Assembly (NCBI RefSeq): GCF_009817885.1
Contig: NZ_CP041764.1
Span: 558,001-622,000, forward strand
Direction of reading: 5' to 3'
Origin: Serratia rhizosphaerae
Lineage (GTDB): Bacteria > Pseudomonadota > Gammaproteobacteria > Enterobacterales > Enterobacteriaceae
DNA: 64,000 bases
The first letter of the stretch is position 1; every line of letters begins with the position of its first letter. The notes under the pieces are model-generated. The model was not told the origin of the DNA and did no database searches. It worked only from the letters and a program-made list of their open reading frames with translations. This document shows, in pieces, positions 1-8,728 of this stretch. The position numbers and the translations under genes are program-made.

Positions 1-578
1 CGCGGCACGATAATGTCGGCATACTGTTTGGAAGGCTCAATAAACTGCAGGAACATCGGGCGCACGGTTTTCTGGTACTGCGCCATCACGGAATCCATGG
101 AGCGTCCGCGCTCATTGACGTCGCGCTTCATGCGGCGCATCAGGCAGATGTCCAGCGGTGTGTCAACGAAGATGGAGAAGTTCATTTCCTGGCGCAGACG
201 CGGGTCGGTCAACAGCAGGATCCCTTCCAGAATGATCACCTTTTTCGGCTCCAGGTGCACCGTTTCGGTTTTACGCGTGTGTTCGGTGTAACTATACAGC
301 GGCAGCTCGATCGGCTTGCCCGCCTTCAGCATCTGCAGATGCTGGAACAGCAGGCTGTGGTCCATGGCGCTCGGGTGGTCGTAGTTGGTTTTGACCCGCT
401 CTTCCATGGTCAGATGGGTTTGGTCTTTGTAGTAACTGTCTTCAGGGATCACGCCGATGTGTTCATCGCCGACCTGTTCGCGGAGTTCACGATACAACGT
501 ACTGGCGATAAGGCTTTTCCCGGAGGCAGATGCGCCAGCTATACCAATAATGACGCACTGATGCGGCTTGTCAGTCAT
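1..578 (-). CDS. udk: Uridine kinase, 3' end missing
   Basis: Phosphorylates uridine and cytidine to UMP and CMP with GTP or ATP in the cytosolic pyrimidine salvage pathway. The reverse-strand reading begins MTDKPHQCVIIGIAGASASG, carries the P-loop GASASGKS near residues 15-22, then EDSYYKD and the DHPSAMD nucleoside-site segment, and ends at the window edge in ADIIVPR. About 192 of roughly 213 residues are present, so only the C-terminal tail is lost. The start is the ATG at 576-578, with an AGGT ribosome-binding core a few bases upstream. Similarity to E. coli Udk is very high along its whole visible length. Confidence 0.96.
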   Translation of the reverse strand, partial: MTDKPHQCVIIGIAGASASGKSLIASTLYRELREQVGDEHIGVIPEDSYYKDQTHLTMEERVKTNYDHPSAMDHSLLFQHLQMLKAGKPIELPLYSYTEHTRKTETVHLEPKKVIILEGILLLTDPRLRQEMNFSIFVDTPLDICLMRRMKRDVNERGRSMDSVMAQYQKTVRPMFLQFIEPSKQYADIIVP

Positions 579-797
579 AAAATTAAAGACCTGAATTCGT
601 AGTGTGTTAGGGGGGGACATAAAACGCGACAATTATAGGGAGTAAGCGCCCGCCGCGCCACTCTATTGTCGCCTTGCGGCGACGAAATGCCGTGTTTTTT
701 CAGCCGTATTTAGGAACTTTGTCGGTTGGGCGATGCCGTCACGCAGAGTAAACTCACGGCCAAACGCATTATTCCGATTCGCGGGATAAGTGAATAA

Positions 798-1433
798 ATG
801 GAGAGTTTCCCGTTGGATTGGCATTTTCTGACCTTTTTCGGCGACAGCATGCTGCTGCTGCCCACCGCTTTGATTCTGTTCCTCGTCTTGATCTCTTCGG
901 CCGCGACCCGTCGCGCCGGCTGGCAGTGGGGCTTTATCTTCGGCGGCGTCGGCGCGGTTGTCTGCGCCTCCAAACTGGCCTTTATCGGCTGGGGCATCGG
1001 CAGCGCCGAGTACGACTTTACCGGCTTCAGCGGCCATTCGGCGCTCTCCGCCAGCATCTGGCCGGCATTTTTGTGGCTGATCTGCGCCCGCAGCCATCCG
1101 CTGCTGCGGCGTGCCGCAGTGCTGCTGGGCTATCTGCTGCCGCTCGCCATCGGCTGGTCGCGGCTGGTTATTCACGCCCACTCCACATCTGAGGTCATCG
1201 CCGGTCTGGCGCTGGGGCTCTCCGCCAGCTCGCTGTTCCTGCTGCTGCAGCGCCGCAGCAGCCCGCCGCGGCTTGGCGTGGTCAAGACCCTGATTCTGCT
1301 GGCGCTGCCGGTGCTTTTGATGGGACACCGCCAGCCGGCGCCGACGCAAAGCCTGCTGGAAAAGATAGCGGTCACCCTGGCGGATCGGGAGCGCCCCTAT
1401 ACCCGCGCAGATTTGCATAATCTTCTGAAATAA
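798..1433 (+). CDS. PAP2-superfamily membrane phosphatase
   Basis: A 211-residue inner-membrane protein with about six hydrophobic segments. Two of the three PAP2 active-site motifs are visible: GFSGHSA (usual form PSGHS) near residue 75, and SRLVIHAH near residue 122, giving the SR-x5-H signature. PAP2 proteins remove phosphate from lipid pyrophosphates or phosphatidate-like lipids. The substrate here cannot be told. The classical first motif (K-x6-RP) is not apparent, and the final acidic residue of motif three is Glu (HSTSE) rather than Asp. The gene stands alone, divergent from udk, and ends at a strong bidirectional terminator. No obvious close E. coli counterpart was recognised. Confidence 0.8.
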   Translation: MESFPLDWHFLTFFGDSMLLLPTALILFLVLISSAATRRAGWQWGFIFGGVGAVVCASKLAFIGWGIGSAEYDFTGFSGHSALSASIWPAFLWLICARSHPLLRRAAVLLGYLLPLAIGWSRLVIHAHSTSEVIAGLALGLSASSLFLLLQRRSSPPRLGVVKTLILLALPVLLMGHRQPAPTQSLLEKIAVTLADRERPYTRADLHNLLK

Positions 1434-1441
1434 TTCAGCAT

Positions 1442-1472
1442 AAAAAAACCGGCTGCGCGCCGGTTTTTTTTT
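1442..1472. terminator. Bidirectional Rho-independent terminator
   Basis: The stem ACCGGC/GCCGGT (1448-1453 with 1459-1464) has a 5-base loop, an A-run before it and a T-run after it. It can stop both the PAP2 gene and the convergent apbC gene. Confidence 0.9.
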
Positions 1473-1489
1473 ATTTTGTTGCAGACGGT

Positions 1490-2602
1490 TCACACCGCGC
1501 GGAACGCGATCTCCGTCGGGATCGCCTCTCCCTGCCAGTACATTTGTGCCGCCACGCGTCCCGCCAGCTGGCGATACATCTCGGCAAACTCGCTGTCCGG
1601 ACGGCTTACCACCGTCGGCTGGCCGCGGTCCAGATCTTCACGCAGCGAAATATGCAGCGGCATCTGTCCCAGCAGGCGGCTGTGGTATTTCTCCACCAGC
1701 TTCTCCGCCCCGCCGGTGCCGAAGATCGGCTCATGATGTCCGCAGTTGCTGCAGATATGCACGCTCATGTTTTCCACAATGCCCAATACCGGCACCTGGA
1801 CTTTTTCAAACATCACGATGCCCTTCGCCGCATCCAGCAGCGCGATATCCTGCGGGGTGGTGACCACCAGCGCGCCGGTGACCGGGATATTCTGCGACAG
1901 CGTCAGCTGAATGTCGCCAGTGCCCGGCGGCATATCCAGCACCAGGTAATCCAGATCCGGCCACAGGGTATCCTGCAGCAGCTGCATCAGCGCCTTGCTG
2001 GCCATCGGCCCGCGCCAGACCATGGCGTTGTCATCGGTCACCAGATAGCCGATGGAGTTGGTCGCCAGGCCGTGCGCCATAATCGGCGCCATATGCTGGC
2101 CGTCCGGCGAGGTCGGGCGTTCATGTTCTGTGCCCAGCATATTGGGGATCGACGGGCCATAGATATCCGCATCCAGGATGCCGACCTTGGCGCCTTCCGC
2201 CGCCAGCGCCAGCGCCAGGTTTACCGCGGTGCTGGATTTTCCCACCCCGCCCTTGCCGGAGCTGACGGCGATAATGTTGCGCACGCCGTTGACGCCGGCC
2301 TGCGCATTGGCGCGTTTCAGCGTGGCGATGTCATGTTTCAGTTTCCAGTCGATAGCCTGTGCGCCGGTCACGCGCAGCAATTCCGCGCTCACGCTGTCCT
2401 GCAGCGCCGCAAAGCCGCTGTTCCAGGCAAACGGCATGGCGAGTTCGATATGCAGCACGTTGTCCAGCAGCGCGCAGTGGTGAATCGCTTTCAGCGCCGT
2501 CAGGTTATTTTTTAACGTCGGGTGTTCAAAGGCGGCCAGTACACCGGTCACCAGGGCGCGCAGAACTTCGGGGTTGGTCTGCTCAGGGGATTTTGCGTTC
2601 AT
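1490..2602 (-). CDS. apbC: Iron-sulfur cluster carrier ATPase ApbC/Mrp
   Basis: A 370-residue P-loop protein of the MinD/Mrp family that binds and transfers Fe-S clusters to apoproteins in the cytosol. An N-terminal DUF59/MIP18-like region (about 10-95) is followed by the deviant Walker A motif GKGGVGKSS at 116-124, the LDADIYGPS switch region, and the cluster-binding CSNC at 284-287. The start chosen is the ATG at 2600-2602, preceded by GGAG; it matches the E. coli Mrp N-terminus. The longer upstream reading adds an uncharacteristic 16 residues. The gene is divergent from metG, the same arrangement as in E. coli. Confidence 0.96.
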   Translation of the reverse strand: MNAKSPEQTNPEVLRALVTGVLAAFEHPTLKNNLTALKAIHHCALLDNVLHIELAMPFAWNSGFAALQDSVSAELLRVTGAQAIDWKLKHDIATLKRANAQAGVNGVRNIIAVSSGKGGVGKSSTAVNLALALAAEGAKVGILDADIYGPSIPNMLGTEHERPTSPDGQHMAPIMAHGLATNSIGYLVTDDNAMVWRGPMASKALMQLLQDTLWPDLDYLVLDMPPGTGDIQLTLSQNIPVTGALVVTTPQDIALLDAAKGIVMFEKVQVPVLGIVENMSVHICSNCGHHEPIFGTGGAEKLVEKYHSRLLGQMPLHISLREDLDRGQPTVVSRPDSEFAEMYRQLAGRVAAQMYWQGEAIPTEIAFRAV

Positions 2603-2780
2603 CCCGGCTCCTCGATTGAAATAAATGCAAGTGAATAGCGTCAATCTCAAGCATACCAGAACTCAGGCGCGCTGACTCGCACCGCTACGTCGCCATCGTG
2701 GTATAGCCCTAGCCGCGAGGCGTGCGATCGGTTAACATCGAAGGCCCTTTTTACTTACTACAGAAAGCAAGTTCTTAACT

Positions 2781-4814
2781 ATGGCTCAAGTCGCGAAAAA
2801 ATTATTGGTGACGTGCGCGCTACCGTACGCAAATGGTTCCATCCATCTCGGCCACATGCTCGAGCACATCCAGGCAGATATCTGGGTTCGTTACCAACGA
2901 ATGCGCGGCAACGAAGTTCATTTCATCTGTGCGGACGACGCGCACGGCACGCCAATCATGCTGAAAGCCCAGCAGCTGGGCGTTTCGCCGGAAGATATGA
3001 TTGCCGAAATGAGCCAGGAGCATCAGCAGGATTTCGCCGGTTTCAACATCAGCTACGACAACTACCACTCGACCCACAGCGATGAGAACCGCGAGTTGTC
3101 CAGTCTGATTTACCGCCGCCTGAAAGAGAACGGCTTTATCAAGAACCGGACGATTTCTCAGCTGTACGATCCGGAGAAAGGCATGTTCCTGCCGGACCGC
3201 TTTGTCAAAGGCACCTGTCCGAAGTGCAAATCGCCGGATCAGTACGGCGACAACTGCGAAGTGTGCGGCGCCACCTACAGCCCGACCGAACTGATCGAGC
3301 CGAAGTCCGCGGTTTCCGGCGCCACGCCGGTGATGCGCGACTCCGAACACTTCTTCTTCGACCTGCCGTCCTTTAGCGAAATGCTGCAGGCGTGGACGCG
3401 CTCCGGCGCGCTGCAAGAGCAGGTGGCGAACAAAATGCAGGAGTGGTTCGAATCCGGCCTGCACCAGTGGGACATCTCCCGCGACGCACCCTATTTCGGC
3501 TTCGAAATTCCCGATGCGCCGGGCAAATACTTCTACGTCTGGCTGGACGCGCCGATCGGCTATATGGGCTCCTTTAAGAACCTGTGCGACAAGCGCGGCG
3601 ATCTGGACTTCGACGAGTTCTGGCGCAAGGATTCCACCACCGAGCTGTATCACTTTATCGGCAAAGACATCGTCTATTTCCACAGCCTGTTCTGGCCGGC
3701 GATGCTGGAAGGCAGCAACTTCCGCAAGCCAACCAACCTGTTCGTTCACGGCTACGTAACGGTTAACGGCGCCAAGATGTCCAAATCGCGCGGCACCTTT
3801 ATCAAGGCCGGCACCTACCTGAAGCATCTGGACGCCGACTGCCTGCGCTATTACTACGCCGCCAAGCTGTCTTCACGCATCGACGACATCGACCTCAACC
3901 TGGAAGATTTCGTGCAGCGCGTCAACGCCGATATCGTCAACAAGGTGGTCAACCTGGCGTCACGCAACGCCGGCTTTATCAAGAAGCGTTTCGACGGCCG
4001 GCTGGCGGACCAACTGGCGGATCCGGCGCTGTATCAGACCTTTACCGACGCAGCAGCCAGCATCGCCGACGCCTATGCCAGCCGCGAGTTCAGCCGCGCC
4101 GTGCGTGAAATCATGGCGCTGGCGGATCTGGCCAACCGCTACGTCGACGAGCAGGCGCCTTGGGTAGTGGCGAAGGAGGAAGGCCGCGACGCCGACCTGC
4201 AGGCCATCTGCTCGATGGGCATCAACCTGTTCCGCGTGTTGATGACCTACCTGAAGCCGGTGCTGCCGTCGCTGGCGCAGCGCGCCGAAGAATTCCTGAA
4301 CTGCGAACTGAGCTGGGACAGCGTGCAGCAGCCGCTGCTGGATCATCAGGTCAACGCCTTTAAGGCGCTGTTCAATCGTATCGAGCTCGACAAGGTTAAC
4401 GACATGGTCAACGCCTCCAAAGAAGATATGGCCGCCAGCCAGGCGCCGGCAGTCACCGGTCCGCTGGCGGACGATCCTATCCAGGACACCATCACTTTTG
4501 ACGACTTCGCCAAGGTTGATATGCGCATCGCGCTGATCAAAAGCGCCGATTTCGTTGAAGGCTCGGACAAACTGCTGAAGCTGCAGCTGGATCTGGGCGG
4601 TGAAAACCGTCAGATCTTCTCCGGCATCCGCTCCGCTTACCCGGATCCGAAGCAGTTGGAAGGGCGTCTGACCATCATGGTCGCCAACCTGGCGCCGCGC
4701 AAAATGCGCTTTGGTATTTCCGAAGGCATGGTGATGGCCGCCGGCCCGGGCGGGAAGGAAATCTTCCTGCTGAGCCCGGACAGCGGCGCGCAGCCGGGCA
4801 TGCAGGTGAAGTAA
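2781..4814 (+). CDS. metG: Methionyl-tRNA synthetase
   Basis: Charges tRNA-Met with methionine, an essential step of translation initiation and elongation. It has 677 residues, the usual length for the enterobacterial homodimeric enzyme. The class I signatures HLGH (22-25) and KMSKS (332-336) are intact. A zinc knuckle CPKC...CEVC lies around residues 146-162. The C-terminal tRNA-binding/dimerisation EMAP-type domain starts near ITFDDFAKVDMR. The ribosome-binding site is weak (AGAAAG region), but the N-terminus matches E. coli MetG exactly in phase. A terminator follows directly. Confidence 0.98.
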   Translation: MAQVAKKLLVTCALPYANGSIHLGHMLEHIQADIWVRYQRMRGNEVHFICADDAHGTPIMLKAQQLGVSPEDMIAEMSQEHQQDFAGFNISYDNYHSTHSDENRELSSLIYRRLKENGFIKNRTISQLYDPEKGMFLPDRFVKGTCPKCKSPDQYGDNCEVCGATYSPTELIEPKSAVSGATPVMRDSEHFFFDLPSFSEMLQAWTRSGALQEQVANKMQEWFESGLHQWDISRDAPYFGFEIPDAPGKYFYVWLDAPIGYMGSFKNLCDKRGDLDFDEFWRKDSTTELYHFIGKDIVYFHSLFWPAMLEGSNFRKPTNLFVHGYVTVNGAKMSKSRGTFIKAGTYLKHLDADCLRYYYAAKLSSRIDDIDLNLEDFVQRVNADIVNKVVNLASRNAGFIKKRFDGRLADQLADPALYQTFTDAAASIADAYASREFSRAVREIMALADLANRYVDEQAPWVVAKEEGRDADLQAICSMGINLFRVLMTYLKPVLPSLAQRAEEFLNCELSWDSVQQPLLDHQVNAFKALFNRIELDKVNDMVNASKEDMAASQAPAVTGPLADDPIQDTITFDDFAKVDMRIALIKSADFVEGSDKLLKLQLDLGGENRQIFSGIRSAYPDPKQLEGRLTIMVANLAPRKMRFGISEGMVMAAGPGGKEIFLLSPDSGAQPGMQVK

Positions 4815-4831
4815 CGCCGTTATCACACACC

Positions 4832-4860
4832 AAGGGTCGAGCCAGCTCGGCCCTTTTTTA
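4832..4860 (+). terminator. metG terminator
   Basis: Ten-pair stem AAGGGTCGAG/CTCGGCCCTT (one G-U pair) with a CCAG loop, followed by a T-run. Confidence 0.9.
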
Positions 4861-5039
4861 TGGCCGATAAATAGCCATATTTTCACCAAAAAAATCCCCC
4901 TGAAAGGGATGTTTTATCCTGCCATTCCCCTCCACGCCGGAGATTGCCACCGTTTCGCACTTTCCGTACCGCCAGCCGCCGCCAATGGGCTATGTTATCA
5001 ACTCCAATTTGACGACCGTATGCATCCACAGGTGCTGTT

Positions 5040-6275
5040 ATGAAGGGATTCCCCCCGCTGATCAATACGCTGTTGGCCACCTCGCTGGTGCTGACCATCG
5101 GCCGCGGCATCACGCTGCCGTTTATCGCCATTTACCTGAGCGAACACTTCCGCCTGTTGCCCACCGGCGTTGGCATCGTCCTCGGCTGCAGCCTGAGCAT
5201 CGGCATCATCACCAGCCTGTACGGCGGCTATCTGGTGGACAAGTTTAGCAAAAATACGCTGATGATCGCCGCCATCCTGCTGTACGGGCTGAGCTTCTTT
5301 CTGATGCCGTCGATCGCACGGCCCGGCGGCATGGTGGCGATTCTGGCGGTATTGCATACCACCTATTCGGTGCTGAATATTACCATCAAGGCCTGTTTTG
5401 CCGAATGGCTACCGGTTGCGCAGCGTACGCGCGTCTTCTCCATCAACTACACCCTGATCAACGTCGGCTGGGCGGTCGGCTCCTCGCTTGGCGTCTGGGT
5501 AGCCGGCTTCGGGGTTCTGCTGCCGTTTTACCTGTCCGGCGGCCTGACGCTGCTGGTGGTTATCGTGCTGCATTTCCGCCTGCGGCAGCCGCAACAGCCG
5601 CCGAAAACGGCAGGCACCACCGTGCCCCTGCCTGCCAACTTTCGCCAGACGTTTGGCATCCTGCGCCGCGACCACCGGCTGCTCTACTTTACCCTCGGCA
5701 GTACGCTGGGCGCGGTGGTATTCGGCCAGTTTACCGGCTATCTGTCGCAGTATCTGATTATCGCCACCAGTGCGGAGTTCGCGTACCGGGTTATCGGGCT
5801 GGTGATGCTGGTTAACGCCTGCATGGTGATCGCGCTGCAGTATCTGATGAGCCGCGGTATGCGTCAGGACAATATGCTGCGCTGGCTGGCATTCGGCACG
5901 CTATTCTTCGCGATCGGCCTGCTGGGCTTCGCCCTGGCCGGGCACTCGTTGTGGCTGTGGGCGCTGGCGATGGCGGTCTTCACCCTGGGCGAAATTATCG
6001 TCATCCCGGTGGAATACATGTTTATCGACTTTATTGCGCCGGCGCACCTGAAAGGCAGCTACTACGGCATGCAGAACCTCAGTAACCTCGGCGGCGCGAT
6101 CAACCCGGTGCTGTGCGGTTTTCTGCTCAGCTACGCCGCACCGCCGCTGATGTTTGCCATGCTGATCGCCGCAGCGCTGTTCAGCCTGTTGTTCTTTTGC
6201 CTGGGCCACCGGCTGGCGCAGCGTCAGTCGGCGCAGCCGTTGGTCGAACAGGAGTCATCTACAATTAACCCATAA
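5040..6275 (+). CDS. Major facilitator exporter, YdeE-like
   Basis: A 411-residue, 12-helix MFS protein in the inner membrane. The stretch LVLTIGRGITLPF near the N-terminus, the loop 2-3 motif GGYLVDKFSKN, FSINYTLINVGWAVG and the later FTLGEIIVIPVEYM all align with E. coli YdeE, which has been linked to dipeptide and arabinose efflux. The substrate here is unknown. The start is the ATG at 5040 behind AGGTG. It is a single gene between the metG terminator and yohJ; no regulator is adjacent. The family call is firm; the YdeE relationship rests on recalled sequence. Confidence 0.86.
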   Translation: MKGFPPLINTLLATSLVLTIGRGITLPFIAIYLSEHFRLLPTGVGIVLGCSLSIGIITSLYGGYLVDKFSKNTLMIAAILLYGLSFFLMPSIARPGGMVAILAVLHTTYSVLNITIKACFAEWLPVAQRTRVFSINYTLINVGWAVGSSLGVWVAGFGVLLPFYLSGGLTLLVVIVLHFRLRQPQQPPKTAGTTVPLPANFRQTFGILRRDHRLLYFTLGSTLGAVVFGQFTGYLSQYLIIATSAEFAYRVIGLVMLVNACMVIALQYLMSRGMRQDNMLRWLAFGTLFFAIGLLGFALAGHSLWLWALAMAVFTLGEIIVIPVEYMFIDFIAPAHLKGSYYGMQNLSNLGGAINPVLCGFLLSYAAPPLMFAMLIAAALFSLLFFCLGHRLAQRQSAQPLVEQESSTINP

Positions 6276-6325
6276 CGTCAATAGCCCGGATGGGCATGGT
6301 TGAGATAACGATTATTCATGGTTGG

Positions 6326-6347
6326 TTATGTGGCGTAGATCACAGTT
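6326..6347 (+). promoter_or_regulatory. Predicted CRP box upstream of yohJ
   Basis: The sequence TGTGG-N6-TCACA (6329-6344) matches the CRP consensus at nine of ten half-site bases. A TATGAT hexamer lies at 6354-6359. The spacing to that hexamer is too short for a standard class II promoter, so the site may act with another start point or as a repressor site. Confidence 0.6.
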
Positions 6348-6386
6348 TAATTGTATGATGAATGCATCCGTTAAACAGGAAGGCTT

Positions 6387-6794
6387 ATGAACAAGATGCT
6401 CACATCATGTTGGCAATACCTTAGAGCATTCGCTTTGATTTATCTGTGTCTGCTGGTCGGCAATGCGGTTTCCTCCCTCCTGCCGATCGCCATTCCCGGC
6501 AGTATCCTCGGCATGCTGCTGCTGTTCGCCCTGCTGGCCTCGCAGCTGCTGCCGGCCGCCTGGGTGCGCCCCGGCTGCAACCTGCTGATCCGCTATATGG
6601 TGCTGCTGTTTGTGCCCATCGGCGTCGGCGTGATGCAGTATTACCGGGAGATCTTCGACCATCTGGCGCCGCTGGTGGTTGCCTGCGCTGCCAGTACCCT
6701 GATCGTACTGGTGGCGGTGGGCTACTCCTCCCACTATTTCCATCGTGAACGGCCTCTGGTCGGCAAACAGGATAATGCCGAGGGGGATAAGTAA
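6387..6794 (+). CDS. yohJ: CidA/LrgA-family membrane protein YohJ
   Basis: A 135-residue protein with four predicted membrane helices, of the holin-like CidA/LrgA family. These proteins pair with a CidB/LrgB partner and are implicated in export or uptake of small metabolites and, in Gram-positives, in control of murein hydrolases. The IPGSILGMLLLF segment near residue 35 is typical. The start at 6387 follows AGGAAGG. Its stop codon overlaps the yohK start by one base, so the two are almost surely co-translated. Order and lengths match E. coli yohJ-yohK-cdd. Confidence 0.92.
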   Translation: MNKMLTSCWQYLRAFALIYLCLLVGNAVSSLLPIAIPGSILGMLLLFALLASQLLPAAWVRPGCNLLIRYMVLLFVPIGVGVMQYYREIFDHLAPLVVACAASTLIVLVAVGYSSHYFHRERPLVGKQDNAEGDK

Positions 6795-7489
6795 TGCTGC
6801 ATAACCTCTGGTGGTCGTTGCCGTTAACCCTGGTGGTATTTTTCGCCGCGCGTAAACTGGCGCAGAAACTGAAGATGCCGCTGCTCAATCCGCTGCTGGT
6901 CTCGATGGCGGTGATCATTCCACTGCTGCTGGCCACCGGCATCCCCTATCAGGACTATTTTCAGGGCAGCAAAATCCTCAATGATTTGCTGCAGCCTGCG
7001 GTGGTCGCGCTGGCGTTCCCGCTGTATGAACAGCTGCATCAAATCCGCGCCCGCTGGAAATCGATTATCGCCGTGTGCTTTATCGGCAGCATCACCGCCA
7101 TGATAAGCGGCGGCGCCATTGCCCTGTGGATGGGTGCCACGCCGGAAATCGCCGCGTCGATTCTGCCTAAATCGGTCACTACGCCGATCGCCATGGCGGT
7201 GGCGGAGTCGCTCGGCGGCATCCCGGCCATCAGTGCGGTGTGCGTGATTTTTGTCGGTATTCTCGGCGCCGTGCTCGGCCATACGCTGTTCAACGTGCTG
7301 AAGATCACCACCAAATCCGCCCGCGGTCTGGCAATGGGCAGCGCCTCACATGCGCTGGGCACCGCCCGCTGCGTGGAGCTGGATTATCAGGAAGGCGCAT
7401 TCGGTTCGCTGGCGCTGGTGATCTGCGGCATCATCACTTCACTGCTGGCGCCGTTTTTATTCCCGGTGCTGTTGCACCTGTTTGCCTGA
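6794..7489 (+). CDS. yohK: CidB/LrgB-family membrane protein YohK
   Basis: A 231-residue LrgB-family integral membrane protein and partner of YohJ. It shows the family's conserved KSVTTPIAM segment near residue 123 and the SHALGTARC segment near 188. It starts on the last base of yohJ's stop codon. The pair is thought to form a membrane channel or transporter; in E. coli the physiological substrate of YohJK is not well settled. No terminator of quality separates it from cdd, but cdd has its own CRP-type promoter in the 133-base gap. Confidence 0.92.
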   Translation: MLHNLWWSLPLTLVVFFAARKLAQKLKMPLLNPLLVSMAVIIPLLLATGIPYQDYFQGSKILNDLLQPAVVALAFPLYEQLHQIRARWKSIIAVCFIGSITAMISGGAIALWMGATPEIAASILPKSVTTPIAMAVAESLGGIPAISAVCVIFVGILGAVLGHTLFNVLKITTKSARGLAMGSASHALGTARCVELDYQEGAFGSLALVICGIITSLLAPFLFPVLLHLFA

Positions 7490-7498
7490 GGCAAAAAC

Positions 7499-7516
7499 TT
7501 GCGATATATCGCGCAA
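7499..7516 (+). promoter_or_regulatory. Upstream CRP site of the cdd promoter
   Basis: TGCGA-N6-GCGCA centred at 7507.5, containing the perfect palindrome GCGATATATCGC (7501-7512). The half-sites are the same as I recall for the upstream CRP site of E. coli cdd. Its centre is 50 bp above the proximal site, leaving room for a CytR dimer between them. Confidence 0.65.
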
Positions 7517-7546
7517 ACTCATCATTCATTACATCAATTTCATCAA

Positions 7547-7592
7547 TAAGTAGATATAAGTCACATTTTATTCGATAAAGGCTGCCTAGAAT
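7547..7592 (+). promoter_or_regulatory. cdd class II CRP promoter
   Basis: A CRP half-site TCACA at 7561-7565 with a degenerate partner GTAGA (centre 7557.5), and a -10 hexamer TAGAAT at 7587-7592. A start near 7599 would put CRP at about -41.5 and the upstream site at about -91.5, the arrangement known for CytR/CRP-controlled cdd in E. coli. No good -35 is visible, as expected for this promoter class. Confidence 0.62.
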
Positions 7593-7622
7593 GTCCTCCC
7601 GTTAACACTGGAGAGACGTTCT

Positions 7623-8507
7623 ATGCATCCGCGTTTTCACACCGCTTTCAGCACCCTGCCCGACACATTGCAATCCGCCCTGCAGCCTTATCTGGACGCA
7701 CCTGACTTTCCGGCCATGTTCAGCGCCGATCAGGTTGAAGCAATCAAGCAGCACAGCGGGCTGGACGATGATGCGCTGGCGTTTGCCCTGCTGCCGCTGG
7801 CCGCGGCCTGCTCGTTAACCCCGATTTCTCAGTTTAACGTCGGCGCCATCGCCCGCGGCGTCAGCGGCAACCTCTACTTCGGCGCCAATATGGAGTTCGG
7901 CGGCGCGCCGATGCAGCAGACGGTGCATGCCGAGCAGTGCGTCGTCACCCACGCCTGGCTGCGCGGCGAAACGGCGCTGGCCGCCATCACCGTCAACTAC
8001 ACTCCGTGCGGCCACTGCCGCCAGTTTATGAATGAGCTGAACAGCGGCGGCGATCTGCGCATCCAGCTGCCGGGCCGTCCGGCCGCCACGCTCAGCCACT
8101 ATCTGCCGGATTCATTCGGCCCGCGCGATCTGGATATTCACACCCTGCTGATGGACCCGGAAGATCACGGTCACCGGCTGGCGCTGAGCGACGCGCTGGA
8201 GATCGCCGCGCTTGACGCCGCCAACCGCAGCCACGCACCCTATAGTCAGGCCCACAGCGGCGTGGCGCTGGAAACGGCGGACGGCAACATTTACGCCGGC
8301 CGCTACGCGGAAAACGCCGCCTTCAACCCCAGCCTGCCACCGCTGCAGGCCGCGCTGGTCCTGCTGAACATGTCCGGCGGCGACTGCCGGCAAATCCGCC
8401 GCGCGGTGCTGGCGGAAGCGCAGAACGCCGTTTTCAGTCAGCAAGACGCCACCCGCGCCCTGCTGGCCGCGCTCGGCTGCCGGACGCTGCAACATCTCAC
8501 CTTCTAA
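7623..8507 (+). CDS. cdd: Cytidine deaminase
   Basis: Hydrolyses cytidine and deoxycytidine to uridine and deoxyuridine in pyrimidine salvage; cytosolic. The 294 residues match the homodimeric enterobacterial form with a catalytic N-terminal half and a degenerate C-terminal half. The zinc site is complete: His102 and Glu104 in HAE, with Cys129 and Cys132 in PCGHC, at the same numbers as the E. coli enzyme. The N-terminal substrate residues FNVGA near 71-75 are also present. The gene follows yohJK and is behind its own CRP-type promoter. Confidence 0.97.
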   Translation: MHPRFHTAFSTLPDTLQSALQPYLDAPDFPAMFSADQVEAIKQHSGLDDDALAFALLPLAAACSLTPISQFNVGAIARGVSGNLYFGANMEFGGAPMQQTVHAEQCVVTHAWLRGETALAAITVNYTPCGHCRQFMNELNSGGDLRIQLPGRPAATLSHYLPDSFGPRDLDIHTLLMDPEDHGHRLALSDALEIAALDAANRSHAPYSQAHSGVALETADGNIYAGRYAENAAFNPSLPPLQAALVLLNMSGGDCRQIRRAVLAEAQNAVFSQQDATRALLAALGCRTLQHLTF

Positions 8508-8517
8508 TTCTGTCATC

Positions 8518-8537
8518 GCGGGGCTGTCCGGCCCCGC
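8518..8537 (+). terminator. Hairpin after cdd
   Basis: Seven-pair GC stem GCGGGGC/GCCCCGC with a 6-base loop just past the cdd stop. It lacks a T-run, so termination may be weak or Rho-assisted. The remaining bases up to the next gene show no other recognised element. Confidence 0.45.
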
Positions 8538-8728
8538 AGTTAACAGTCCTTCCCGCTGAATACAATGCCATTTACGTCTGAAAACACTTTTTTTAGTTAA
8601 ATAAGTCTTTGATCGTCGATAATTAGCACAACTTCCCTCATGATCCGGTAACAATTACTGTACATATTTCCCGTATCTTTTAGGATCTGCGGTGATAAAA
8701 ACAATCTGATACGTCTAAGAGTGAACTG

